From: an uncultured Clostridium sp.
GTDB taxonomy: Bacteria > Bacillota > Clostridia > TANB77 > CAG-508
DNA length: 9,485 nt
Direction of reading: 5' to 3'
Assembly (NCBI GenBank): GCA_900557475.1
Contig: USTA01000022.1
Coordinates: 1-9,485 of the forward strand
The first letter of the stretch is position 1; every line of letters begins with the position of its first letter. Shown here piece after piece: positions 4,053-9,485 of the stretch. The notes beneath the pieces are model-generated. The model was not told the origin of the DNA, searched no databases, and worked only from the letters and a program-made list of their open reading frames with translations. The position numbers and the translations under genes are program-made.

Positions 4053-5675
4053 TTAATATTGGTCATATACAAAACTTGGTACTAAATATCCTCTTTGTTT
4101 TTTATTTCTTTTATACTCTGCTCCGCAATTTTCAAGGGCTTCTCTTAGTCCTGATGTTGAAGTTAATCCTAATTTAGATGCGATTTCACTAGAAGATACA
4201 ACTATCCAATTTTCTTTTGGTTCATTCCATAAAAAGCCTGTTTCAATTTTTATTTGTGTACTTCCTTTTACTCTGAACTCCTTATTACTTTCTGATAGTT
4301 CTTTTAATTCTTCTTTATTTAAATTTAAATTATTTAAATTATATGGGAGTAATGACATTACTTCGCCCCATAATTGATTTATATTTATTTTTCTTAATCT
4401 ATTTAAGTTAACTTCTTCTATCGGAATAACCCAATATCTACGGTCACCTGTTTCATCTTTTAAGAAGTTTGATTTATTGACCGTTCCGAAAAATGAAGTA
4501 GTTCTATTATATCTAACTGGACTTATAGAATAAGGTATTCTATATTCGTCTATGCTTTCTGTTATAAATGCTTTTAATTTAGCTTGGTCGCTTTTCATAG
4601 TTGAATCTAATTCGCCTAATTCAACAACCCAATATTTAATACATTTTCTTATACTATCCGTTTCACTTGGATTAAGATCTAAGCCAGTTTTTAAAAATTT
4701 AGGTGGAATTATAGCTTTTATAAAACTTGTTTTACCACAACCCTGTGGTCCTTGTAAAACTAAGCAACCTTCTGTATTTGAATAACCTCTATTATAGACA
4801 ATATTAGCAGTATTAAGCAGCCATTTTTCTAGTAATTTATATTTTAAATTTTCATCAAAATTATTTGTTATTAAACAATCGGCAACCTGTTTAATTGTGC
4901 TTTCCTGTGTGTCATCGTAAAAAGCTTCGCAGTCTTCTAAATATTCTTTTACGGGATTATATTTATTTTTCATAGCGATTCTATTAACTGCTTTTACAAG
5001 AAAATCTATAGAGATTCTAAAACCTACTTGGTTACATATACTATGTATATCTAATATTTGACTATTGAAATCTTCGTCATTTAAATTTAAAACATTTATA
5101 TCCTTTTCTATTATGTTATAAGCCACTTTTATTTCTCTAGCTTCTAGAAGTGCTTCTACATTCTCCCAAATTTTTAATGGATTGTTTTTAGCATCAAGAT
5201 ACGGAAATACAAATTTATAACTTTGTTCTTCTATGTCATGAACTTTCATTCTATTTTCATAAGCTTCATCTAAATTTCCTTTTTTTAATTCTCTTTCGCT
5301 TTTTTCTTTGTAATAGTCAATTAGCTTGTCCTTATTTACCCCTGGATTACTTTGTTTTTTTGGTTTTATGTAGTCAATATTGTATCTATCACATAAAATT
5401 TTTAATGCTTCTTGAAATTTAACACCTTCTTGATTTTCTACTAGTTTTATAACATCGCCACCAGTATTACAAGAAAAGCAGTTATACATATATCCATTAT
5501 CAGTTTGTTTAATGCTTAAGGCATCTGAACTGTTACAATGACAACAACTATAATGTTTTTTATTTTTGCTTAGATGACTTCCGTATCTTGCTAATTCATT
5601 TATCAATACTTGTTGATCTGATTTTAATTCATTTTTTATATCTTCATTTTCATGTATTTTTATTGATTTTTCCAT
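4053..5675 (-). CDS. Primase-like zinc-ribbon / VapE-type superfamily 3 helicase (replication initiator)
   Basis: 540 residues. Residues 41-100 are a CHC2 zinc ribbon as in bacterial and phage primases: C44-x2-C47, then C66-x2-C69 followed by the typical TGGDVIKLV. No TOPRIM catalytic centre follows, so primer synthesis is uncertain. Residues 255-425 are a virulence-associated E / D5-type helicase core: Walker A GPQGCGKTS (309-317), Walker B-like WVVELGELD (349-357), IDEYRIPY, a sensor FFGTVN (395-400) and the family signature TGDRRYWVIPI (409-419). Residues 490-540 look like a winged helix (SSEIASKLGL..REALENCG), a good candidate for origin binding. ATG 5675 follows AGGAGG at 8 bases. The iterons just downstream (3681-4002) and the absence of any other replication gene make this the element's initiator and helicase. 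Expression is probably limited by the RHH site at 6115 and the RNAs in its leader. Confidence 0.93.
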   Translation of the reverse strand: MEKSIKIHENEDIKNELKSDQQVLINELARYGSHLSKNKKHYSCCHCNSSDALSIKQTDNGYMYNCFSCNTGGDVIKLVENQEGVKFQEALKILCDRYNIDYIKPKKQSNPGVNKDKLIDYYKEKSERELKKGNLDEAYENRMKVHDIEEQSYKFVFPYLDAKNNPLKIWENVEALLEAREIKVAYNIIEKDINVLNLNDEDFNSQILDIHSICNQVGFRISIDFLVKAVNRIAMKNKYNPVKEYLEDCEAFYDDTQESTIKQVADCLITNNFDENLKYKLLEKWLLNTANIVYNRGYSNTEGCLVLQGPQGCGKTSFIKAIIPPKFLKTGLDLNPSETDSIRKCIKYWVVELGELDSTMKSDQAKLKAFITESIDEYRIPYSISPVRYNRTTSFFGTVNKSNFLKDETGDRRYWVIPIEEVNLNRLRKININQLWGEVMSLLPYNLNNLNLNKEELKELSESNKEFRVKGSTQIKIETGFLWNEPKENWIVVSSSEIASKLGLTSTSGLREALENCGAEYKRNKKQRGYLVPSFVYDQY

Positions 5676-5705
5676 AAAAAATACCTCCTAAAATTTTTAT
5701 GTTTT

Positions 5706-5816
5706 CAAGAGGTCTTCCATTTTTTTTTATCAATTGATTTCTATTGTTTTTTCTGTTACAATGAACATAACAATAAAAATAACAAAAAAATATAGGAATA
5801 AGAGAAGTACCTCTTG
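5706..5816 (-). promoter_or_regulatory. Long-range leader pairing upstream of the helicase RBS
   Basis: In a leftward leader, CAAGAGGT-A-CTTC (from 5804-5816) can pair with GAAGACCTCTTG (from 5706-5717): 12 bp with one bulged A, enclosing about 86 nt. The 3' arm ends about 17 nt before the AGGAGG of the helicase gene. The predicted plus-strand RNA at 5769-5855 carries the complement of the upstream arm and would compete with this pairing. Confidence 0.45.
5734..5762 (+). promoter_or_regulatory. Rightward promoter in the helicase leader
   Basis: TTGATT (5734-5739), 17-bp spacer, TACAAT (5757-5762) with an upstream TGT giving an extended -10. Start near 5769, opposite in direction to the helicase gene. 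Confidence 0.6.
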
Positions 5817-5855
5817 TTCTAAAAAGCTAACTAGTGCCAATAGTTAGCTTTTTTT
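5769..5855 (+). ncRNA. Predicted antisense RNA 1 (~87 nt) to the helicase leader
   Basis: It runs from the promoter at 5734-5762 to a strong terminator, a 13-bp perfect stem AAAAAGCTAACTA / TAGTTAGCTTTTT (5821-5833 / 5841-5853) with a 7-base loop and T tract to 5855. It has no ORF. If the helicase mRNA starts further right, this RNA is fully complementary to its leader, including the GAAGTACCTCTTG arm. Firmicute plasmids such as pT181 and pIP501 control initiator synthesis by such counter-transcribed RNAs; the analogy is inferred from layout only. Confidence 0.5.
5821..5855. terminator. Bidirectional terminator / possible attenuator
   Basis: Perfect 13-bp stem, loop GTGCCAA. It has seven T on the plus strand and five T on the minus strand, so it ends the plus-strand RNA and could also stop leftward transcripts before the helicase gene, i.e. 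act as an attenuator. Confidence 0.75.
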
Positions 5856-5925
5856 CTTGTTACTAACATTTTAGCATATAATTAACTTGAAATAAGAATT
5901 TTCTTATAAGATTCTCTTGTTTTTT

Positions 5926-5954
5926 TTGCTTTATATTGCTTCATTTGGTATAAT
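5926..5954 (+). promoter_or_regulatory. Second rightward promoter in the helicase leader
   Basis: TTGCTT (5926-5931), 17-bp spacer, perfect TATAAT (5949-5954) preceded by TGG (extended -10). Start near 5961. Confidence 0.6.
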
Positions 5955-5960
5955 TGAAGT

Positions 5961-6024
5961 TAGAAAATATTAAGTTTTTACTTTTTTTTTAAGCCTCTGG
6001 TTTTTCAGCCAGAGGCTTTTTTTT
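5961..6024 (+). ncRNA. Predicted small RNA 2 (~64 nt)
   Basis: It starts near 5961 and ends at a strong terminator, 10-bp stem AAGCCTCTGG / CCAGAGGCTT (5991-6000 / 6009-6018) then eight T. No coding content. Like RNA 1 it is antisense to the space between the capsid and helicase genes. The terminator lacks a T tract on the minus strand, so it serves only rightward transcription, which supports a real plus-strand transcript here. Confidence 0.5.
5991..6024 (+). terminator. Rho-independent terminator (rightward)
   Basis: GC-rich 10-bp stem, 8-base loop, T8. It is flanked on the minus strand by A runs, so it is one-directional. Confidence 0.8.
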
Positions 6025-6114
6025 AGCAAAAATGATAATTAAATTTTGGTGTGTTTTTTACACATATGCTCTAATTTTACAATTTTTTAATACAAAACTT
6101 TACTTTTTAACTTT

Positions 6115-6141
6115 GTATTGCAACGTATTACTATACAATAC
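6115..6141. promoter_or_regulatory. RHH-type operator upstream of the helicase
   Basis: 6115-6131 matches the operator of the RHH gene at 14 of 17 positions (consensus GTATTGCRAYGTATTRC), and GTATTG (6115-6120) with CAATAC (6136-6141) form an inverted repeat. On the minus strand TTGTAA (about 6149-6154) with a weak -10 at 17 bp is a possible leftward promoter that this site would cover. That would give a leader of about 450 nt to the helicase gene. Confidence 0.5.
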
Positions 6142-6160
6142 CTTCTGGATTTACAACACG

Positions 6161-6179
6161 TGACTAATTAATTTAGTCA
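6161..6179. promoter_or_regulatory. Palindrome downstream of the capsid gene
   Basis: TGACTAA-TTAAT-TTAGTCA, perfect 7-bp arms. A T tract follows only on the plus strand (6187 onward), so it is not an efficient terminator for the leftward capsid operon; no other clear one lies before the helicase, and read-through is possible. Confidence 0.4.
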
Positions 6180-6200
6180 AAGTTATATTTTTTTTGTGGC

Positions 6201-7082
6201 TTATTGTTGAGCCTTTGCAGTTACCATCGCAAACGCGTCTTCGCGTAGTATGTTACTTGCTACACGCATGGTTACCCTTATACCACAAAGGTCTTCTTGT
6301 GCTAAATTGATAGTTTTACCGTCTCCTAAATCTAAGGTTGCTTCCCTAAGCACGTCATATGTTATTGATTGATATATACCTGTTAAGAGGTATTCTCTGA
6401 AGTTTCCAACTACTGCGTAGCCTGTAGTACTATCAAACTTATTTGTGTAGTTCATTGGAACGCCAAATAATTCATTTGTATTATTGTATAGATACTCTCC
6501 AGTAGTAGTTTTCTGTTTCCTTAACTCATTTTTGATTGAGTTAATTGCTAATATATTAGTTGCATTGTAGTTGTTGTTTTCAACTAATGTTAAGGAATCT
6601 GCTATATCGTCTGCTATTGTTCCAGTAGTTCTTTCTACTTTCTGTTTTGCAGCAGTTTCCAATATAGTGGTTGGAAATACTTTTGTAGTAGTTCCGTCTA
6701 TTGTATCTCCTGCAATTATGGCCTTGTCTATTGCTATAGAAAAGGCATCTACGATACTTGGTCTTAGTTGCATGAATGTACTAAGAACTGTATCGTTAAG
6801 AGTTTCTCTTGATGCAGTTAAGATGAAACCTATTTTCTTAGCAGTTAGTGTAACTGGTACTATAGTAGGTTTTACTACATTTATCTTTTTACCTTCTGCT
6901 ACCCATGTAGGTCCTGGAAGGCTTGCAAGTACTGGTATAGTTTTCTTAACTGTTGTCATGGGCTCTCTCCTACTGTTAGCTAAGCAAAAGGAATTTTGTT
7001 TAACTTGATTAATAATTTCATTACTAATAGCTTCAGGAATAAGTCCTGACATTTGACTTGATAATAATGCTTCTCCACTCAT
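6201..7082 (-). CDS. HK97-fold phage major capsid protein
   Basis: 293 residues from ATG 7080-7082 (MSGEALL...). A GTG three codons earlier overlaps the AAAGGAGGTGA ribosome binding site, so the ATG, 8 bases after it, is preferred. The protein matches the phage capsid family (HK97 type). It has an N-terminal arm, then the E-loop/P-domain stretch 'PVLASLPGPTWVAEGKKINVVKPT' region, which includes the characteristic 'W-x-EG'. 'KKIGFILTASRETLNDT' and 'AIDKAIIAGD' follow. The C-terminal A-domain carries 'LFGVPMNYTNKF', 'AVVGNFREYLLTG' and 'IRVTMRVASNILREDAFA'. It has no N-terminal delta domain or fused protease, in keeping with a separate scaffold gene upstream. It forms the icosahedral shell. No portal, terminase, protease or tail gene is present, so packaging must rely on another phage. 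Last gene of the capsid operon. Confidence 0.93.
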   Translation of the reverse strand: MSGEALLSSQMSGLIPEAISNEIINQVKQNSFCLANSRREPMTTVKKTIPVLASLPGPTWVAEGKKINVVKPTIVPVTLTAKKIGFILTASRETLNDTVLSTFMQLRPSIVDAFSIAIDKAIIAGDTIDGTTTKVFPTTILETAAKQKVERTTGTIADDIADSLTLVENNNYNATNILAINSIKNELRKQKTTTGEYLYNNTNELFGVPMNYTNKFDSTTGYAVVGNFREYLLTGIYQSITYDVLREATLDLGDGKTINLAQEDLCGIRVTMRVASNILREDAFAMVTAKAQQ

Positions 7083-7102
7083 TTTTTTCACCTCCTTTCA
7101 AA

Positions 7103-7606
7103 TTATTCTCTCACCATTTTTTCAAACTGGCTTTTCATGAATTGGTTTGGTGTAGGTCCATCGTTGCCGAATCTATTACCTCCACTAGTAGGTTTCATCG
7201 GATTATTTATCATGTCACCTTGGATAATTTTTACCGCATAGGAATCAAGAATATCTTTAATTACATTAATTTTTTCTTCTGTTTCCTTTGGATCTGCATC
7301 CAAAGGAAGAAAATCTAGAAACCTAACATCGATATTTTCTTCTCTTAATTTTGTTGCTAATTCATATTTTTTCAAATTAGCTTCAGCGGTTGTTTTTTCT
7401 TCTGATAGGCTTTTAGTTAGAGCTTCCATTTCACCTCTAAAAGTGCCTAAATTGTCCTCTATGGTCTTTGTGAATTGACTGTTATTTACTTCTAGGGCTT
7501 CTTTTATAAGGCCCCTAATTTCTGTTACATTCTCAACACTTAATTTTTCTTTGTTGATTTGTTGGGTAGGTTCATTTGTTTCTTGAACTTGGTTTTCTTC
7601 TGCCAT
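7103..7606 (-). CDS. Capsid scaffold-like protein
   Basis: 167 residues from ATG 7604-7606. A GTG at 7618 lies inside the GGAGGTGG ribosome binding site and is unlikely. The N-terminal third is acidic and Gln-rich. The middle (about 25-95) is predicted coiled coil (IKEALEVNNSQFTKTIEDNL...EALTKSLSEEKTTAEANLKKYELATKL). Then comes the conserved-looking 'LREENIDVRFLDFLPLDADPKETEEKINVIKDIL', and a Gly/Pro/Asn-rich tail ends in a basic segment (QFMKSQFEKMVRE). This order is typical of phage scaffold proteins of the DUF4355-like group, encoded directly before the major capsid protein, as here (20 bp gap). It would nucleate and size the procapsid, then leave. Family-level match is from memory of the pattern, position and composition together. 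Confidence 0.8.
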   Translation of the reverse strand: MAEENQVQETNEPTQQINKEKLSVENVTEIRGLIKEALEVNNSQFTKTIEDNLGTFRGEMEALTKSLSEEKTTAEANLKKYELATKLREENIDVRFLDFLPLDADPKETEEKINVIKDILDSYAVKIIQGDMINNPMKPTSGGNRFGNDGPTPNQFMKSQFEKMVRE

Positions 7607-7642
7607 GAGATGCACCACCTCCAGTTAAAAAGTCTATTGCAA

Positions 7643-8020
7643 TTATTCGTTTTTCATTTTTCTTAGGAATTTTTCTGTTGTTTTTTCTATTTCTTGTTTT
7701 AGTTTTGTATAAGTTAGGTAATCCCCCATAATTTGAGCTTCTACATCTACATCTATAAGATTTTCATCTCTAACCTTAGTTGCTATATGTCTTATTAATT
7801 TTCTTTCATCTGAAGTCATATATTCCATATATTCCTTTGTCATGAAAGTTACATTTAGGGCATCACCTATTTTGATTATGTATTCTAATCCAGGTTCAAA
7901 GTATCCATTTTCAACTTTGTTTAGAAATGAATATTCGACTCCTGCTTTGCGGGCCAAACCTCTACAAGATAGGCCTTGTCTTATTCTTTCGTTTCTAATT
8001 TGTGTTCCTATATCGCTCAT
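7643..8020 (-). CDS. XRE-family transcriptional regulator of the capsid operon
   Basis: 125 residues. Residues 6-60 form a standard XRE/Cro-CI helix-turn-helix (IRNERIRQGLSCRGLARKAG, then VEYSFLNKVENGYFEPG as recognition helix and following turn). Residues 70-125 are a charged helical tail, probably for dimerisation or for sensing a partner. ATG 8020 follows AAGAGGTGAAG. It is the first gene of an operon with the scaffold (36 bp gap) and capsid genes, behind a promoter whose -35 abuts a perfect palindrome (8113-8132) also found at a second promoter (8308-8323). Autoregulation, with control of capsid expression, is the natural model. Whether it represses or activates, and what induces it, cannot be told. 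Confidence 0.88.
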   Translation of the reverse strand: MSDIGTQIRNERIRQGLSCRGLARKAGVEYSFLNKVENGYFEPGLEYIIKIGDALNVTFMTKEYMEYMTSDERKLIRHIATKVRDENLIDVDVEAQIMGDYLTYTKLKQEIEKTTEKFLRKMKNE

Positions 8021-8042
8021 ATCTTCACCTCTTATTTATATT

Positions 8043-8072
8043 TGATGTTTTAGGTGTTACACCTTTAGCATC
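8043..8072. promoter_or_regulatory. Palindrome in the capsid-operon leader
   Basis: AGGTGTTACACCT (8052-8064) is a perfect inverted repeat, extended outward by GATG/CATC arms. It sits between the promoter and the XRE start codon, close to the ribosome binding site. It may be a second operator or an mRNA hairpin that limits translation. No T tract follows. Confidence 0.45.
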
Positions 8073-8085
8073 ATTTCTTAATATA

Positions 8086-8114
8086 ATTATAATATACCAA
8101 TATTAATTCTGCAA
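8086..8114 (-). promoter_or_regulatory. Capsid operon promoter
   Basis: Minus-strand TTGCAG (8109-8114), a 17-bp spacer and TATAAT (8086-8091). The -35 box overlaps the edge of the palindrome at 8113-8132, so a bound regulator could either block polymerase or contact it as an activator. Confidence 0.7.
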
Positions 8115-8132
8115 TCGGAACATATTCCGATT
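8113..8132. promoter_or_regulatory. Perfect 20-bp operator, site 1
   Basis: AATCGGAACATATTCCGATT, arms of 8 bp, adjoining the capsid promoter -35. A 16-bp identical core recurs at 8308-8323, and a half copy (AATATGTTCC) at 8420-8429. Probable binding site of the XRE protein encoded at 7643-8020. Confidence 0.7.
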
Positions 8133-8139
8133 TTTTCCA

Positions 8140-8274
8140 AATAAAAAAGACTAGAAATTAATCTAGCCTTTTTCAATCCTCCTATGCTGCAGGTGATAAC
8201 TTTACTTAGGAAAACCTATCCTGGGAGAAAAATACATCAAATAATGAAAAGTTAAAAAAAATTATTTTATCTAC
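8140..8274 (-). ncRNA. Predicted ~135-nt RNA under the capsid operator
   Basis: It runs leftward from the TGTTATAAT promoter (8281-8289) to a terminator at 8145-8172. No convincing ORF: the longest ATG-started frame is 11 codons, and an AGGAGG near 8183 sits too close to any start. It ends just before the capsid promoter, so it is either an independent regulatory RNA or an attenuated leader whose read-through would feed the capsid operon. Sharing the operator with the capsid promoter implies co-regulation. Confidence 0.45.
8145..8172 (-). terminator. Terminator upstream of the capsid promoter
   Basis: A 10-bp stem (8145-8154 with 8163-8172, one G-T pair), 8-base loop, six T after it on the minus strand; also T-rich in the other direction. 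Confidence 0.7.
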
Positions 8275-8280
8275 AATTAA

Positions 8281-8289
8281 ATTATAACA
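8281..8289 (-). promoter_or_regulatory. Second operator-controlled promoter (extended -10)
   Basis: Minus-strand TGTTATAAT is a perfect extended -10. The -35 (TTTTCA or TTTCAA) is weak and abuts the operator copy at 8308-8323, the same geometry as at the capsid promoter. Confidence 0.6.
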
Positions 8290-8307
8290 TTCCAATACTT
8301 ATTTGAA

Positions 8308-8323
8308 AATCGGAACATATTCC
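8308..8323. promoter_or_regulatory. Operator, site 2
   Basis: AATCGGAACATATTCC, identical to the first 16 bases of site 1; the last arm bases differ. Weaker half-site AATATGTTCC at 8420-8429 may be a third. Confidence 0.6.
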
Positions 8324-8326
8324 TAT

Positions 8327-8354
8327 AAAAATAACTGGTGATCCAGTTATTTTT
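8327..8354. terminator. Bidirectional terminator-like palindrome
   Basis: Perfect 12-bp arms, AAAAATAACTGG and CCAGTTATTTTT, around TGAT. T tracts lie on both strands. It backs up the stronger terminator at 8360-8392. Confidence 0.65.
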
Positions 8355-8359
8355 AAATT

Positions 8360-8392
8360 AAAAAAGCAGCCACAAACTGCAGCTGCTTTTTT
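8360..8392. terminator. Bidirectional terminator of the accessory operon
   Basis: AAAAAAGCAGC (8360-8370) with GCTGCTTTTTT (8382-8392), perfect 11-bp arms and an 11-base loop; six T on each strand. It ends leftward transcription of the 179-residue gene and separates it from the capsid control region. Confidence 0.8.
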
Positions 8393-8455
8393 AAAAAAAT
8401 AAGACATAAAAGTATTTATAATATGTTCCTTAATTATATATCAAATGTAAATTAT

Positions 8456-8995
8456 TTACAAGTCTTTTTTGTCGTTATATGTCGATTTGTGTCGTTCTAT
8501 AAATTCAATTAATGCCTGGCTAATTAAATCAGCTTTGCTAAATGGTAAATCTTTCGTAAATTCAAGCCAATCTCTCCATACATACTCGTTAATTCTAACG
8601 CTTTTAGGCTTTGGATTAAGCTTCTTGTCATTTATAAGGTTAATTACAATATCGCTATTATTATGGCTTGTAGTGGCTTTGTAGTTGTTTAGTAGTTGCT
8701 TGATTAAGTCTATATTTTCATCTAAAAATTGAATAGTATCTTTTTCTTTAATAGTTAAAAAATCGGCTCTATTTTCGTTTTTAACAGGTTTGTTATTATT
8801 AGATGAATAATTTATCATTGAATTGCACAAAACCTCTCCTATTGGCTCGTATCGTCTAATTTTCTGATTGTACTTATAATTCATTTTTCTTATTTGCTTT
8901 TGGAAGGATTTTTCTCCAATTTGTAAAATAGTCCTGATATCTTTAACACTTTTTCCTTCCTGGAGCAACTCGTTTATATAATTTATATCTAACAT
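8456..8995 (-). CDS. DNA-binding protein with N-terminal HTH and C-terminal RHH-like domain
   Basis: 179 residues. The N-terminus (1-50) looks like a helix-turn-helix (INELLQEGKSVKDIRTILQI, then GEKSFQKQIRKMNYKY), and ends in the basic NQKIRRYE. A low-complexity Asn/Ser linker follows (62-75), then a helical stretch (80-108). Residues 131-170 (KSVRINEYVWRDW, then LEFTKDLPFSKADLISQALIEFIERHK) have the strand-helix-turn-helix pattern of a ribbon-helix-helix domain. Two separate DNA-binding modules suggest a plasmid maintenance or partition role, or a regulator. Similar two-part proteins occur on clostridial plasmids and phages as far as I recall; no function is established. ATG 8995 follows a G-tract RBS (AGAGGGG). 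It lies downstream of the small XRE gene and is followed by two terminators. Confidence 0.8.
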   Translation of the reverse strand: MLDINYINELLQEGKSVKDIRTILQIGEKSFQKQIRKMNYKYNQKIRRYEPIGEVLCNSMINYSSNNNKPVKNENRADFLTIKEKDTIQFLDENIDLIKQLLNNYKATTSHNNSDIVINLINDKKLNPKPKSVRINEYVWRDWLEFTKDLPFSKADLISQALIEFIERHKSTYNDKKDL

Positions 8996-9025
8996 AAAAA
9001 ATCCCCTCTAATTAGTAGTTTGTTA

Positions 9026-9067
9026 TGTAGTTATTTTACACTACAAAACTCAAAACCTTCTAGAAGG
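9026..9067. promoter_or_regulatory. Inverted repeats between XRE and the 179-residue gene
   Basis: TGTAGT (9026-9031) with ACTACA (9040-9045), and a palindrome CCTTCTAGAAGG (9056-9067). On the minus strand the latter is followed by TTTTGAGTTTT, so it may be a weak terminator after the XRE gene. The former may be an operator or RNA hairpin just before the 179-residue gene. Confidence 0.35.
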
Positions 9068-9128
9068 GCTCTTTTTATTTTTATTTTTTTTATTTTGATG
9101 TTATATTATTTGATTTGCATATTATGTT

Positions 9129-9145
9129 ATGGCATGCCATGGCAT
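9129..9145. promoter_or_regulatory. Overlapping GC-rich palindromes
   Basis: ATGGCATGCCATGGCAT holds two overlapping perfect 12-bp palindromes in an otherwise almost pure A/T stretch, about 20 bp beyond the XRE stop codon. Binding site for one of the element's regulators is possible; no T tract makes it a terminator. Confidence 0.4.
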
Positions 9146-9162
9146 CTCATTTTATTGTTATA

Positions 9163-9366
9163 TTATATTTTTATATATAAATCTTCTATTTTGCAATTTA
9201 ATGCAATTGATATTTTTTCTAGTAATTCCAAATATAGTTTCGTTTGATTATTTTCTAACCTATAAATTGTGCTCTTGCTTATTCCTGTTTTGTATTCTAA
9301 TTGTCTAATACTATAACCTTTTTCTTGTCTAATTTTAGATATATTACTTAGTATCAATTTAATCAC
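9163..9366 (-). CDS. Small XRE/Cro-type repressor
   Basis: 67 residues, essentially only the helix-turn-helix domain: NISKIRQEKGYSIRQLEYKTG, recognition helix around ISKSTIYRLENNQ, then the closing helices LYLELLEKISIALN and EDLYI. This is the size of phage Cro-like and stand-alone plasmid repressors. The start is GTG 9366, 2-4 bases after a GGGGGAG tract; TTG at 9357 with longer spacing is the alternative and would drop three residues. It lies downstream of the broken HNH gene across the circle junction. The AGGGCTACACTCT repeats and candidate promoter just upstream (positions 1-88 and 9417-9430) are its likely operator region. The downstream partner is the 179-residue DNA-binding protein. 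Confidence 0.85.
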   Translation of the reverse strand: MIKLILSNISKIRQEKGYSIRQLEYKTGISKSTIYRLENNQTKLYLELLEKISIALNCKIEDLYIKI

Positions 9367-9430
9367 TTCTCCCCCAAAAATTCCTAAAAAAATTTTAAAA
9401 TGTTGAGCCTTTTTTTAGGGCTACAACTCG

Positions 9431-9485
9431 AAAGAGGGCTACACTCTCACCCACTATTCTTATAGCAGTTGCAAATATTATAGCC
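9431..9485. repeat. Terminal direct repeat, right copy (circle closure)
   Basis: Exact copy of positions 1-55. When counting genes or repeats on the circle, this copy should be dropped. Confidence 0.9.

Noticed and set aside
4053..5675. Full primase-helicase with catalytic primase domain
   Set aside because: The CHC2 zinc ribbon is present, but no TOPRIM or AEP catalytic motifs are visible between it and the helicase core.
6161..6195. Terminator for the capsid operon
   Set aside because: The palindrome has a T tract only on the plus strand, so it would not stop leftward transcription.
6571..7008. 145-residue plus-strand ORF inside the capsid gene
   Set aside because: It is the antisense shadow of the capsid coding frame, without a ribosome binding site or recognisable domain. 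The plus-strand ORFs at 626-832, 3104-3322, 4552-4785, 7058-7318, 7842-8045 and 8469-8684 were rejected for the same reason.
9020..9247. 75-residue plus-strand ORF (Phe/Ile/Leu-rich)
   Set aside because: It overlaps the XRE gene in antisense and spans an AT-rich spacer, whose T runs create the apparent hydrophobicity; no ribosome binding site.

Overview
The window is a complete circular element. Its first 55 bases are repeated exactly as its last 55, the overlap an assembler leaves on a closed circle, so the true length is about 9,430 bp. Very low GC, A/T-ending codons, strong purine-rich ribosome binding sites and dense intrinsic terminators point to a low-GC Firmicute host. A small hydrophobic protein resembling Clostridioides difficile type I toxins favours Clostridia (Peptostreptococcaceae-like), but this is not proven. 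Every gene of any size lies on the minus strand; the only plus-strand coding candidate is a 28-residue hydrophobic peptide.

Layout, read right to left in the main direction of transcription. (1) Capsid module, 8290-6201: a promoter with a perfect palindromic operator drives an XRE regulator, a scaffold-like protein and an HK97-fold major capsid protein. A second promoter with the same operator sits just upstream and drives a predicted short terminated RNA. (2) Replication module, 6200-3680: an intergenic region carrying an operator and two predicted plus-strand RNAs with their own promoters and terminators; a 540-residue CHC2 zinc-ribbon/VapE-type helicase; then, beyond its terminator, about 15 copies of a GGTGACACTG iteron around AT-rich tracts, a convincing replication origin. 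(3) Maintenance region, 3640-1430: two copies of an AT-rich block flank a probable type I toxin and a gene that looks 5'-truncated; then a gene-free stretch, a second iteron array (TGACATA), and a ribbon-helix-helix regulator whose operator sequence recurs upstream of the helicase. (4) Accessory operon, 1094-1 and on through the junction to 8360: an amphipathic/hydrophobic protein, an HNH endonuclease broken by a one-base frameshift, a small XRE regulator, and an HTH/RHH DNA-binding protein, ending at two terminators. The four open starts here use an unusual G-tract ribosome binding site.

Working interpretation: a plasmid-like phage satellite, or a phage-plasmid derivative. It replicates from its own helicase and iteron origin, with copy control by an RHH repressor and possibly antisense RNA. 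It supplies its own capsid shell protein and scaffold, but no terminase, portal, protease, tail, lysis gene or integrase is visible, so packaging would need a helper phage. The carriage of only the shell-building pair by a 9.4 kb replicon is the most interesting feature.
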